Shown here: positions 16,300-25,238 of the stretch, piece after piece
Layout: every line of letters begins with the position of its first letter
How positions within the stretch are numbered: position 1 is the stretch's first letter
Assembly: GCF_900103125.1 (NCBI RefSeq)
Contig: NZ_FNJV01000004.1
Coordinates: forward strand, 372,001-436,000
From: Mucilaginibacter sp. OK268
GTDB lineage: Bacteria > Bacteroidota > Bacteroidia > Sphingobacteriales > Sphingobacteriaceae
DNA: 64,000 bases
Direction: 5' to 3'
Notes under the pieces: generated by a model
Told to the model about the DNA's origin: nothing
Databases searched by the model: none
What the model saw: the letters and a program-made list of their open reading frames with translations, nothing else
Made by a program: the position numbers and the translations under genes

Positions 16300-18303
16300 A
16301 TGGAAAATTCTAAGGACATTGAAAAATTGGCGATAGATACCGTAAGGGTATTATCGGCCGATGCAGTACAAAAAGCAAACTCTGGTCACCCGGGAACCGC
16401 GATGGCTCTTGCACCTATGGGGCACGTTTTATGGTCGAAGTTTTTAAACTACAACCCTAAAAATCCTGATTGGGCAAACCGCGACAGGTTTATCCTTTCG
16501 GCAGGGCACGCCTGTATATTACAGTACAACTTTTTGTATTTAACCGGATATGATTTGAGTTTAGATGATATCAAGCAATTCCGCCAGCTCAACAGCAAAA
16601 CCGCCGGTCACCCGGAATATGGTTTGGCTCCGGGTGTGGATGTTACTACTGGCCCGCTGGGACAAGGTTTTGCCAATGGTGTAGGTTTTGCCATAGCGCA
16701 AAAACATTTGGCAGCCCGTTATAATAAACCAGGTTTCGACCTTTTTAACTATAATATTTACGCGATCACCAGCGATGGCGACATGATGGAAGGTGTAACA
16801 TCAGAAGCAGCATCACTGGCAGGCCATTTACAACTGGGTAACTTGATTTACCTGTATGATGATAACCACATCTCTATTGAAGGCAGCACCGACATTGCCT
16901 TTAACGAGGATGTAAGTGCCCGTTTCCGTGCATACGGCTGGCAGGTGCAGGAAGTATCAGACGTAAATGATACCCACGCTTTAGAGCTGGCTCTGATCAA
17001 CGCTAAATCAGAAACACAAAAACCATCATTGATCCGTGTTCGTTCACTGATCGCTTATGGTAGCCCAAATAAATCAGGTACCGCAGGTTCACACGGTTCG
17101 CCGCTGGGTGCCGATGAAATTAAGCTGGTGAAACAGTTCTTCGGTTTCGATCCTGAAAAATCATTCAACGTACCAGACGAGGTAATCAAATACTACCACG
17201 AAAAAGGTGCTAAAGGCGAAGGCAAAGAAGAAAAATGGAACAAGCTATTTGCCGACTATAAAGCCAAATATCCAGAATTAGCTGCCGAGTACGAAGCCGC
17301 GTTTAAAGGCGAACTACCTGCAGGCTGGAAAGATAAGTTGCCGGTATTTAAAGGCTCAGATCCTAAAATGGCAACCCGCCAGGCATCTGGTAAAGTATTG
17401 AACGCCATCGCCCCGAGCCTGCCTAACCTGATCGGTGGTGCGGCTGACTTAGCTCCATCAACAGAAACCAACCTGAAAGAGTATACTTCATTCACTTCTG
17501 AAGACAGGCATGGCCGCAACTTCCACTTTGGTATTCGTGAGCATGCCATGGGGTCGGCGTTAAATGGTATGTCGTTAACCAAAGGTTTGCTGCCGTTTGG
17601 CGCTACCTTCCTGCAATTTTCTGATTATATGCGTCCGCCGATCCGTTTGGCGGCTATTATGAAGATCAGCCCGATATTTGTTTACACCCATGATAGTATC
17701 GGTTTAGGCGAGGATGGTACAACCCACCAGCCTGTTGAGCACTTAGCAACATTGCGTGTAATTCCTAACGTAACGGTTATCCGCCCGGCTGATGCTAACG
17801 AGTCTGCTCATGCATGGCGCGTAGCTATCGAGAAAAAAGGTGGCCCAACTGTATTGATATTCACCCGTCAGGCATTGCCTATCCTTGATCAGGATAAATA
17901 TGGTAAAGCCAGCGATCTGGAAAAAGGTGCTTACATCGTATCAGAAGGTAGCAAAGGTCCGGATCTGATCCTGATAGCTACCGGTTCTGAAGTATCCCTG
18001 ATCATGCAGGCACAAGAAAAACTGGAAGCAGAAGGTATCTCGACCCGTGTGGTAAGTTTCCCATCATGGGAACTGTTCGAGAAACAGGATGCCGCTTATA
18101 AAGAAAAAATATTACCAAAAGCAAGCCGCAAACGTTTGGCTGTAGAAATGGCATCCCCAATGGGCTGGCATAAATACACTACCGACGAAGGTGATATGCT
18201 GGGCATGACCACCTTTGGCGAGTCGGCCCCGGCAGAAGACCTGTACAAACACTTTGGTTTTACAGTTGAAAACGTAGTTAAAAAAGCAAAAGCGCTTTTA
18301 TAA
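16300..18303 (+). CDS. tkt: Transketolase
   Basis: A 667-residue full-length enzyme that moves two-carbon units between ketose and aldose phosphates in the non-oxidative pentose phosphate pathway. The thiamine diphosphate site is visible as SDGDMMEG, with DDNHIS about 30 residues later (the GDG...N motif, residues about 152-190). HPGTAMALAPMGHVL near residue 28 and GIREHAMGSALNGM near residue 412 hold active-site His and Glu residues, and the pyrimidine and C-terminal domains follow. All three domains are in one chain, unlike the split forms of some bacteria. It is the second gene of the operon; rpiA follows after a hairpin repeat. Confidence 0.97.
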   Translation: MENSKDIEKLAIDTVRVLSADAVQKANSGHPGTAMALAPMGHVLWSKFLNYNPKNPDWANRDRFILSAGHACILQYNFLYLTGYDLSLDDIKQFRQLNSKTAGHPEYGLAPGVDVTTGPLGQGFANGVGFAIAQKHLAARYNKPGFDLFNYNIYAITSDGDMMEGVTSEAASLAGHLQLGNLIYLYDDNHISIEGSTDIAFNEDVSARFRAYGWQVQEVSDVNDTHALELALINAKSETQKPSLIRVRSLIAYGSPNKSGTAGSHGSPLGADEIKLVKQFFGFDPEKSFNVPDEVIKYYHEKGAKGEGKEEKWNKLFADYKAKYPELAAEYEAAFKGELPAGWKDKLPVFKGSDPKMATRQASGKVLNAIAPSLPNLIGGAADLAPSTETNLKEYTSFTSEDRHGRNFHFGIREHAMGSALNGMSLTKGLLPFGATFLQFSDYMRPPIRLAAIMKISPIFVYTHDSIGLGEDGTTHQPVEHLATLRVIPNVTVIRPADANESAHAWRVAIEKKGGPTVLIFTRQALPILDQDKYGKASDLEKGAYIVSEGSKGPDLILIATGSEVSLIMQAQEKLEAEGISTRVVSFPSWELFEKQDAAYKEKILPKASRKRLAVEMASPMGWHKYTTDEGDMLGMTTFGESAPAEDLYKHFGFTVENVVKKAKALL

Positions 18304-18395
18304 GAGAGGCAAGAAATAAGAATCAAGAGATAAGATATTTAGCTTCAATGGTTGCTGTCTTGTTTCTTGATTCTTGTCTCTTGATTCTAATTTCA
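18304..18395. repeat. AATCAAGAG-type inverted repeat in the tkt-rpiA gap
   Basis: AAGAAATAAGAATCAAGAGA on the left is mirrored by TCTTGATTCTTGTCTCTTGA on the right around a short AT-rich loop. It fills the gap almost completely. The same word family fills the gnd-zwf gap and flanks terC. Confidence 0.65.
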
Positions 18396-18400
18396 AAAGA

Positions 18401-19108
18401 ATGGATTGGAATAGCAATTTAATCACAAACCTGGAATGGTCGTCGGAGATCACCCACATTAGCGGTAAGCAAAAGGTGGCCGATGAAATTGCCGCGAAGG
18501 TAAAGGATGGTGACATCCTGGGCGTTGGCTCGGGTTCAACCGCATACCTGGCCCTCGTAGCTATAGCCAAAAGGATAAAGGAAGAAAAGCTGAACGTAAA
18601 GGCCATCCCTACATCGCTTGAGCTATCCATGTTTTGCAGTAAGCTGGGCGTGCCTTTAACTAGCCTTTACGAAAACAAACCCGACTGGCTGTTTGATGGT
18701 GCCGACGAGGTTGACCCTAACAACAGTTTGATCAAGGGTCGTGGCGGGGCTATGTTCAAGGAGAAACTGCTCATCAGCTCAAGCGAGGTAAGCTATATTA
18801 TTGTTGACGATTCGAAAATGGTGACTAAATTAGGCTCGAATTTTCCCGTTCCGGTTGAGGTGTTTCCGCAAGCCTTGTTGTATGTAGAAAAAGAACTGCA
18901 GCAACTGGGTGCCAACAGCATCCTACTGCGCCCGGCAAAAGGTAAAGACGGACCGGTAATTACCGAGAACGGCAACGTGATACTGGATTGCAAATTTGGT
19001 GAGATAGGCAGCAGCATGGAGCGTGATATCAAATCCATCACCGGGGTTATTGAAAGCGGGCTTTTTATAGGCTACAACCTGCAAATTTTGATGGCTTTGA
19101 ATACGTAG
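18401..19108 (+). CDS. rpiA: Ribose-5-phosphate isomerase A
   Basis: A 235-residue enzyme interconverting ribose 5-phosphate and ribulose 5-phosphate. Family motifs include GVGSGSTAYLAL (residues about 42-53), WLFDGADEVDPNNSLIKGRG (active-site Asp, Glu and Lys region), and the C-terminal GVIESGLFIG. Length is normal for RpiA. ATG at 18401 starts right after the repeat; an upstream TTG at 18374 would place repeat sequence in the protein and is rejected. The gap to tal (about 270 bp) is the largest in the operon and carries a two-hairpin element. Confidence 0.95.
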   Translation: MDWNSNLITNLEWSSEITHISGKQKVADEIAAKVKDGDILGVGSGSTAYLALVAIAKRIKEEKLNVKAIPTSLELSMFCSKLGVPLTSLYENKPDWLFDGADEVDPNNSLIKGRGGAMFKEKLLISSSEVSYIIVDDSKMVTKLGSNFPVPVEVFPQALLYVEKELQQLGANSILLRPAKGKDGPVITENGNVILDCKFGEIGSSMERDIKSITGVIESGLFIGYNLQILMALNT

Positions 19109-19156
19109 GGGAAGGATGAAGGATTTTGGGATAAAAGATCAAGGACTCCGAAAAAA

Positions 19157-19224
19157 GAGACACATGTAATGTGTCTCTACAAAACAAAGGATAACGTAGA
19201 GACGCATCACATGCGTCTCCTGCT
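19157..19224. repeat. Two-hairpin GAGAC element, copy A
   Basis: First hairpin: arms GAGACACAT/ATGTGTCTC with loop GTA at 19157-19177. Second: GTAGAGACGCAT, loop CAC, ATGCGTCTC at 19196-19216, followed by CTGCTT. The copy at 48819-48886 has the same two-part layout and loops. This element is the main content of the rpiA-tal gap. Confidence 0.7.
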
Positions 19225-19382
19225 TTAAACAATGATACTCAGGTTACCTATTTTACAATATAAATTAGGAACTTTAACTTATCAATATAAATGCAGGCGG
19301 TTTGGGAGGTAAAACCGCCATCTGCACAAAAAATACATCTGCCTCGTTAATTAAATAATGAACTTTAAAACAACCTAATAAA

Positions 19383-20480
19383 ATGGCAACTAATAATGTA
19401 AAGCAAATACATAGTTTCGGACAAAGCATCTGGCTTGATTTTATTGATCGTGAGATCATGGCATCCGGAAAGTTAAAAAAACTGATCGACGAAGATGGCG
19501 TTAGAGGCGTAACCTCAAACCCGGCCATTTTTGAAAAAGCCATCACCAGCAGCTCCGATTATGATAACGATATTGTAGAGCTGTCAAAAACTACTGACGA
19601 CAATGAGGCTTTGTTTTTTGGTCTTGCTGTAAAAGACATTCAACAGGCAACCGACCTGTTTAAAGGTATCTATACCGAATCGAACAAAGTAGATGGTTAT
19701 GTGAGCCTGGAAGTTTCTCCGTTTTTAGCTTTGGATACCGAAGGTACAGCCAAACAAGCAGAAGAACTTTGGAAAAAAGTTGACCGTAACAACGTGATGA
19801 TCAAAATCCCAGGAACACAACCTGGTTTAGCTGCTATCAGGCAGTCAATCGCCAAAGGGATCAACATTAACGTAACCTTATTATTTGGTTTAGAGCGTTA
19901 TGAGGCTGTTACCGAAGCCTATATCTCTGGTTTAGAAGATCATTTGGCCGCAGGTCATGAGATCGCTCATATTGCATCAGTAGCCAGTTTCTTCCTGAGC
20001 CGTATCGACGTTATTGTTGATCCGTTGCTGGAAGCTAAAGGCGAAAAAGACCTGGTTGGCGAAGTAGCTATCGCTTCTGCTAAAAAAGCATACGAAATTT
20101 ACAAAAGAGTGTTCAGCACCGAAAGGTGGAAAAAACTGGCAGCCAAAGGCGCTCAGCCGCAACGTTTGCTTTGGGCAAGTACCGGCAGCAAAAACCCGGC
20201 TTTCAAAGACACCAAATATGTTGAGGCCCTGATTGGTCCGGATACTGTGGATACCGTTCCTTTGGAAACTGTTGACGCTTTCCGCGATCATGGTATTGCA
20301 GCAAACACACTGGAAGGTGGTTTGGATAAAGCAACCGCTACTTTGGCTAAACTAAAAGATTTTGGAATTGACCTGGACGCCATCACCCAGCAACTGGAAG
20401 ACGAAGGCATCGAAAAATTCAACAAGCCGTTTGAAAAATTATTAAACGCTATCGAGGAGCAAAAAAGCAAAGTAAGCTAA
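19383..20480 (+). CDS. tal: Transaldolase
   Basis: A 365-residue transaldolase that moves a dihydroxyacetone unit between sugar phosphates. GVTSNPAIFEKAI near residue 41, the Schiff-base lysine in NNVMIKIPGT (about residue 142), and FFLSRIDVIVDPLLE near residue 200 are family motifs. Length fits the longer subfamily (about 360-370 residues) rather than the short TalC form. It is followed only 7 nt later by the HAD phosphatase gene, so the two are almost certainly co-transcribed. Confidence 0.95.
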   Translation: MATNNVKQIHSFGQSIWLDFIDREIMASGKLKKLIDEDGVRGVTSNPAIFEKAITSSSDYDNDIVELSKTTDDNEALFFGLAVKDIQQATDLFKGIYTESNKVDGYVSLEVSPFLALDTEGTAKQAEELWKKVDRNNVMIKIPGTQPGLAAIRQSIAKGININVTLLFGLERYEAVTEAYISGLEDHLAAGHEIAHIASVASFFLSRIDVIVDPLLEAKGEKDLVGEVAIASAKKAYEIYKRVFSTERWKKLAAKGAQPQRLLWASTGSKNPAFKDTKYVEALIGPDTVDTVPLETVDAFRDHGIAANTLEGGLDKATATLAKLKDFGIDLDAITQQLEDEGIEKFNKPFEKLLNAIEEQKSKVS

Positions 20481-20487
20481 TTGCCCC

Positions 20488-21114
20488 ATGGAAGCAGCAA
20501 ATATTAAAATCCTCTTTTTTGACGTTGGTGGCATTTTGCTCACCAACGGCTGGGGGCGCGATTCGCGTAAGCTTGCCTGCGAAAAATTTGGCCTTGATCA
20601 GGCCGAAGTGAACGAGCTGCACAATTTCATTTTCAACGTATATGAAATTGGCAGTATCACGCTTGACCAATACCTGGATACGGTAGTTTTTAACCATCCG
20701 CGCGATTTTGTTCGTGAGGACTTTAAGGAGTTCATGTACGCCCAATCTGTTGAACTGGGCGAAACACTGGCCTGGCTTAAGGAGTGGAAAAAGGACTGCG
20801 GTTTCCGTATCATTTCGCTAAACAACGAAGGCAAGGAGCTGAACGATTACCGGGTTAAAAAATTCAAACTTCATGAGTGCTTTGATGCATTTGTATCATC
20901 GTGCGAAGTAAAAATGCGCAAGCCCGATCCGGGTATCTGGCAACTGGGTTTGGGTATAGCCCAGGCTTCGCCGCAGCAATGTGTGTATTTTGACGATCGT
21001 ATCATGTTTGTGAACACAGCCCAGAAACTGGGGATCCGCTCGTTCCAGCACACCGATTTCGAGACCACCAAAAAAATATTAGAAGATCTAAAAAAAGAAA
21101 ATGGGGGGCATTAA
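20488..21114 (+). CDS. HAD-superfamily phosphatase (YihX-like) inside the pentose phosphate operon
   Basis: A 208-residue HAD hydrolase. Motif I is FFDVGGILL (nucleophile Asp; position +2 is Gly, as in YihX-type sugar phosphatases, not the common Asp). Motif II lies in RIISLNNEG, the motif III Lys in VKMRKPDPGIW, and motif IV is YFDDR. A helical cap lies between motifs I and II. The 7-nt spacing behind tal and the position before gnd suggest a sugar-phosphate substrate, perhaps a damaged or overflow intermediate; this is inference. It is one of the few non-pathway genes in an otherwise dedicated operon. Confidence 0.88.
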   Translation: MEAANIKILFFDVGGILLTNGWGRDSRKLACEKFGLDQAEVNELHNFIFNVYEIGSITLDQYLDTVVFNHPRDFVREDFKEFMYAQSVELGETLAWLKEWKKDCGFRIISLNNEGKELNDYRVKKFKLHECFDAFVSSCEVKMRKPDPGIWQLGLGIAQASPQQCVYFDDRIMFVNTAQKLGIRSFQHTDFETTKKILEDLKKENGGH

Positions 21115-21200
21115 CCTCTCCTAAATCCTCTCCAAAGGAGAGGACTTTAACTTCATTTGTTTTTGAACCCTCTCCTTTGGAGAGGGCAGGGAGAGGTGAA
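21112..21200. repeat. CCTCTCC/GGAGAGG inverted repeat in the HAD-gnd gap
   Basis: AACCTCTCCTAAATCCTCTC and AAAGGAGAGGACTTTAA on the left are mirrored by CCCTCTCCTTTGGAGAGGG and AGGGAGAGGTGAA on the right. It is a different family from those in the other gaps of the operon. Confidence 0.6.
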
Positions 21201-21227
21201 CATTGAACCAATAAATTAAAAGATAAA

Positions 21228-22649
21228 ATGAGCGCAACAAACGATAAATATGCTTTTGGTATGATAGGCCTGGGCGTTATGGGCCGCAGCTTGCTGCTGA
21301 ACATGGCCGACCATGGTTTTGCAGTAGCCGGGCATGATAAAGATGCCGCTAAAGTAGCATCACTAAACGATGAAGCCGGCGACCGTGCCGCCAAAGGATT
21401 TGGAGATGTAAAGGAATTCGTCCAGAGTTTAACCACTCCGCGTGCCATCATGATGCTGGTACCGGCAGGTAAAATTGTGGATAGTGTAATTGAAGAACTA
21501 ACTCCACTATTGGAGAAAGGCGATATTTTGATCGACGGCGGTAACTCGCACTTTACCGATACCAACCGTCGTGTAGAAGAACTGGAAGCTATTGGCCTGC
21601 ATTTCTTTGGCATGGGTGTGTCTGGTGGCGAAGAAGGCGCACGCCGTGGCCCGAGTATGATGCCTGGTGGCGATAAAGATGCCTACAACGTGATGAAGCC
21701 TATTTTTGAGGCCATTGCCGCCAAAGTTGATGGCGTACCTTGCGTAACCTATATTGGTCCGGGTGCATCTGGTCACTTTGTTAAAATGGTACACAACGGT
21801 ATTGAGTACGGTATTATGCAATTGATAGCTGAAACCTACGAGATCCTGAAAAAAGGTTTGAAACTGCACAACGACGAGATCGGTAAAATTTTCGCCGAAT
21901 GGAACGAAGGCAGGCTACAATCATTCCTGTTGGACATTACCAAGGATATTTTCAAATTCAAAGCGCCGGGTACCGATCATTTATTGTTAGATGATATTAA
22001 GGACGAAGCCCGTGCTAAAGGTACCGGTAAATGGACCTCGCAAGTGGCTATGGACCTGCAGGCTCCTATCCCTACAGTAGATACCGCGGTATCTATGCGC
22101 GACTTATCAAAATACAAACAACTGCGCGAAAAAGCCGCAAAGCTTTACGCTAAAGATGCGATAGTACTTGATGGCGACAAAGCCGAGCTGATTGCTGCTT
22201 TGGAGCAGGCGTTTTACTTCACCATGATCATCAGCTATGCGCAGGGCATGCATTTGCTGTCAAACGCGTCGGCAGAGTATAAATATGATCTGCACCTGGG
22301 CGAAATTGCCAAGATCTGGAGAGGCGGTTGTATCATCCGTTCAAAATTCCTGAACGATATATTTAAAGCTTACGAAAAAGATGCCAACCTGGAACACCTG
22401 CTGTTGGATTCCAACGTACAGGCCATAGTGGAAAGTGTGGTACCAGGCATCAGAAAAGTATTGTCAAAAACTATTGCTGCCGGGGTAGCTGCACCAGCCT
22501 ACGCCGCATCGTTAAGTTACTTTGATGCTTTCCGCAGTGCAAGGATGCCATCAAACCTGATCCAGGCTCAGCGCGACTATTTTGGCGCGCACACTTATGA
22601 GCTGATCGGAAAAGAAGGCACCTTCCATACACAATGGGCAGCGGAGTAA
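21228..22649 (+). CDS. gnd: 6-phosphogluconate dehydrogenase, decarboxylating
   Basis: A 473-residue enzyme oxidising 6-phosphogluconate to ribulose 5-phosphate with CO2 release and NADPH formation. The N-terminal nucleotide site is GLGVMGRSLLLNMADHG; the substrate site includes DGGNSHFTDTNRR and SGGEEGARRGPSMMPGG; the large helical C-terminal domain follows (GRLQSFLLDIT, KGTGKWTSQVAMDL). Full length for the homodimeric long form. A hairpin repeat separates it from zwf downstream. The order gnd-zwf-pgl puts the oxidative branch together. Confidence 0.97.
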   Translation: MSATNDKYAFGMIGLGVMGRSLLLNMADHGFAVAGHDKDAAKVASLNDEAGDRAAKGFGDVKEFVQSLTTPRAIMMLVPAGKIVDSVIEELTPLLEKGDILIDGGNSHFTDTNRRVEELEAIGLHFFGMGVSGGEEGARRGPSMMPGGDKDAYNVMKPIFEAIAAKVDGVPCVTYIGPGASGHFVKMVHNGIEYGIMQLIAETYEILKKGLKLHNDEIGKIFAEWNEGRLQSFLLDITKDIFKFKAPGTDHLLLDDIKDEARAKGTGKWTSQVAMDLQAPIPTVDTAVSMRDLSKYKQLREKAAKLYAKDAIVLDGDKAELIAALEQAFYFTMIISYAQGMHLLSNASAEYKYDLHLGEIAKIWRGGCIIRSKFLNDIFKAYEKDANLEHLLLDSNVQAIVESVVPGIRKVLSKTIAAGVAAPAYAASLSYFDAFRSARMPSNLIQAQRDYFGAHTYELIGKEGTFHTQWAAE

Positions 22650-22651
22650 TA

Positions 22652-22776
22652 AGAATCAAGAGATAAGAATCAAGAGTCAAGAAATAAGGATCAAGGAAAA
22701 GCAAGCATAATGAATCATTTACTATGGGGAGTTTTACTCTCTTGATTCTTGACTCTTGATTCCTGACTCTATCTAA
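22652..22776. repeat. AATCAAGAG-type inverted repeat in the gnd-zwf gap
   Basis: AAGAATCAAGAGATAAGAAT and TCAAGAGTCAAGAAATAAGG on the left are mirrored by CTCTTGATTCTTGACTCTTG and ATTCCTGACTC on the right, with a 60-bp loop. Same family as at 18304-18395 and at 45447-45612. Confidence 0.65.
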
Positions 22777-22792
22777 AAAATAACATTGAGAA

Positions 22793-24310
22793 ATGAGCAC
22801 ACAAACTAAATCAGATCCTACTATATTCATCATTTTTGGTGGCACGGGGGATTTAAATTCACGGAAAATTGCGCCGGCCCTGTATAATCTATTTTTAGAT
22901 GGATGGCTGCCAAAACAATATTCCATTATAGGAACCGGTCGTACCAAATTGACCGACGAGCAGTTCCGCGAGAATTTGCATAACGATATCAACCAGTTTT
23001 CGCGCAGCGGTAAAGTTGACGAGAAAAAATGGGCCGACTTTGTAAATAACATCTATTACCAGGTATCGGATGCCAACGATTTTGAAACCTACAAAGAGTT
23101 TGGCAAACGTATCGAAAAACATAACGCCGACTGGAAAGCTAAAGCCAACGTTATATTTTACCTGGCTGTAGCGCCAAACTTCTTCCCGATCATCGCATCG
23201 AACATATCAAAAGCCAAATTGGCCGATGATAAAAAGCGTGTGAGGATCATCATCGAGAAACCATTCGGTCACGATCTGGAAACCGCCAAAGAGCTGAACA
23301 AACTATTGTCGGGTATTTTTGACGAGTCACAGATCTACCGTATCGACCATTACCTGGGTAAAGAAACCGTTCAGAATATTATGGCTTTCCGCTTTGCCAA
23401 CTCCATTATGGAGCCATTGTGGAACCGTAACTATATTGAGCACGTACAGATCTCGGTAACCGAACAACTGGGTGTAGAAGAACGCGGTGACTACTATGAC
23501 GGATCGGGCGCTATGCGCGATATGATCCAGAATCACCTGCTGCAACTGCTTTGCCACGTAGCCATGGAGCCACCGGTTAGCTTTAATGCCGACGAAGTGC
23601 GCGACCGCAAGGTTGACGTATTAAAGGCTATGCGCAGGTTTAGTCCGGAGGATGTACGTAATTCGGCCGTTAGGGGCCAGTACGGCAGCGGCTGGATGAA
23701 AGGTAAAGAAGTACCGGGCTATCGCGAAGAGCCAAAAGTAAACCCGGAATCAAACACCGAAACTTTTGCCGCTATCAAATTCTTTATTGATAACTGGCGT
23801 TGGCAGGGTGTTCCGTTCTATTTACGTACGGGTAAAAGATTGCACCAGCCGTCATCCGTTATTACCATCCAGTTTAAGGATGTTCCTCACCTGATATTCC
23901 CTACCGAAGCCGCCGAAAGCTGGCAGCAAAACAGGCTCATCATCAGCATACAGCCAGAAATGAGCATCCGTTTACAGGTGCAGGCCAAACGCCCGGGAAT
24001 TGATATGGTGCTGAACGCTGTAGATATGGTGTTTGACTATAAAGGAACTTATACCAACCAGGCGCCTGAAGCTTATGAAACGCTGATACTGGATACCATG
24101 CTGGGTGATCAAACCCTGTTTATGCGTGGCGACCAGGTAGAAGCTGCATGGGAACTGGTTATGCCGATCCTGAGCACCTGGCAAAATAAAAAGAGCCTGA
24201 ATTTCCCTAACTATTCTGCCGATTCATGGGGACCGGAAGCCGCCGAAGCATTAATTGCCCGCGACGGATTTACCTGGTTCACCCTGCCGGTAAACGGGAA
24301 GAAAAGTTAA
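22793..24310 (+). CDS. zwf: Glucose-6-phosphate 1-dehydrogenase
   Basis: A 505-residue enzyme that starts the oxidative branch, making 6-phosphogluconolactone and NADPH. The nucleotide-binding motif is FGGTGDLNSRKIAPALY (the usual GASGDL is GGTGDL here) and the active-site signature is RIDHYLGKETVQN near residue 182, with the catalytic His and Lys. IEKPFGHDLETA precedes it and YLRTGKRL follows near residue 343. Length is normal. It lies between gnd and pgl, each separated by a hairpin repeat of a different family. Confidence 0.97.
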   Translation: MSTQTKSDPTIFIIFGGTGDLNSRKIAPALYNLFLDGWLPKQYSIIGTGRTKLTDEQFRENLHNDINQFSRSGKVDEKKWADFVNNIYYQVSDANDFETYKEFGKRIEKHNADWKAKANVIFYLAVAPNFFPIIASNISKAKLADDKKRVRIIIEKPFGHDLETAKELNKLLSGIFDESQIYRIDHYLGKETVQNIMAFRFANSIMEPLWNRNYIEHVQISVTEQLGVEERGDYYDGSGAMRDMIQNHLLQLLCHVAMEPPVSFNADEVRDRKVDVLKAMRRFSPEDVRNSAVRGQYGSGWMKGKEVPGYREEPKVNPESNTETFAAIKFFIDNWRWQGVPFYLRTGKRLHQPSSVITIQFKDVPHLIFPTEAAESWQQNRLIISIQPEMSIRLQVQAKRPGIDMVLNAVDMVFDYKGTYTNQAPEAYETLILDTMLGDQTLFMRGDQVEAAWELVMPILSTWQNKKSLNFPNYSADSWGPEAAEALIARDGFTWFTLPVNGKKS

Positions 24311-24402
24311 TAATGAGCGTGGTGAGTGGTCAGTTTTGAGTTCTATCAAAAGAAAGCATAGAGAACGGACCACTCACTACTCACCACTCACTACTCACAA
24401 CC
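24311..24402. repeat. GTGAGTGGT-type inverted repeat in the zwf-pgl gap
   Basis: GAGCGTGGTGAGTGGTCAG on the left is mirrored by GACCACTCACTACTCACCAC and TCACTACTCAC on the right. It fills the gap and is a fourth distinct family within this operon. Confidence 0.6.
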
Positions 24403-25134
24403 ATGAAATTGAATATTTCTAATACTGCCGACGAAGTACTAATTGCCCTGGCAGATTATTTTATTAAAATAGGTAACGAATCCATCACCGCGAGGGGTAA
24501 GTTTACTGTGGCCTTATCGGGCGGTAGCTCACCAAAAAAATTGTATGAACTGCTGGCATCTACCTCTTACGCCGACCAGCTTGACTGGGAAAAGGTATTT
24601 TTCTTTTTTGGCGATGAGCGTAACGTACCACAGGATCATAAGGACAGCAATTACCTGATGGCTAAAAAGGCGCTGTTTGAGCCTTTGCTGATCAGTCCGG
24701 CTAATGTGTATGCTGTTGATACCACTTTTGAACCGGCAGAAGCCGCGGCCAAATACTGGACCCTGATCAGTACATTTTTTGACGAGGATGAGCCAAATTT
24801 CGACCTGATATTATTAGGCTTGGGCGATAATTCGCACACGGCTTCCTTATTCCCGCATACACCAGTATTGCATGATACCAAACCGGGTGTAAAAGAAGTT
24901 TGGCTGGAAGACCAGCAAGTATGGCGTATTACATTGAATGCCCCGCTGATCAATGAAGGTCGATATATCGCGTTCCTGGTTTATGGCGAAGGTAAAGCTA
25001 TCGCGGTACACCACGTACTGGAAGATGCTGAAGATATTGAAGAATACCCGGCCCAACTGATCGATTCCATCGCCGGCGAAACCCTTTGGTTTTTAGACGA
25101 AGCCGCCGCCGCCGATCTGGAAGAACAGGAGTAA
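24403..25134 (+). CDS. pgl: 6-phosphogluconolactonase (SOL/DevB type)
   Basis: A 243-residue enzyme hydrolysing 6-phosphogluconolactone, completing the oxidative branch. The family motifs are VALSGGSSPKKLYELL near residue 36, FFFGDERNVPQDHKDSNYLM near residue 68, and LGLGDNSHTASLFPHTP near residue 145, where the catalytic His lies (many homologues read GxDGHTAS; here DNSHTAS). It belongs to the glucosamine-6-phosphate isomerase-like family, not the beta-propeller type. A hairpin plus T-run downstream ends the operon. Confidence 0.95.
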   Translation: MKLNISNTADEVLIALADYFIKIGNESITARGKFTVALSGGSSPKKLYELLASTSYADQLDWEKVFFFFGDERNVPQDHKDSNYLMAKKALFEPLLISPANVYAVDTTFEPAEAAAKYWTLISTFFDEDEPNFDLILLGLGDNSHTASLFPHTPVLHDTKPGVKEVWLEDQQVWRITLNAPLINEGRYIAFLVYGEGKAIAVHHVLEDAEDIEEYPAQLIDSIAGETLWFLDEAAAADLEEQE

Positions 25135-25191
25135 ATCTGGTTTGAACCTTGATTGATTTGATTAAGGGATTTCCATGATAAAAAATAATGT

Positions 25192-25220
25192 AGAGACACA
25201 TCACATGTGTCTCTTTTTTT
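25192..25220 (+). terminator. Terminator after pgl made from a GAGAC hairpin
   Basis: Arms AGAGACACAT/ATGTGTCTCT with loop CAC, then a run of T residues. It has the same arm and loop sequence as the second hairpin of the two-hairpin repeat, here followed by a T-tract, so a mobile-looking hairpin seems to serve as the operon terminator. Confidence 0.65.
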
Positions 25221-25238
25221 GTGCTATAGCAAAATAAA

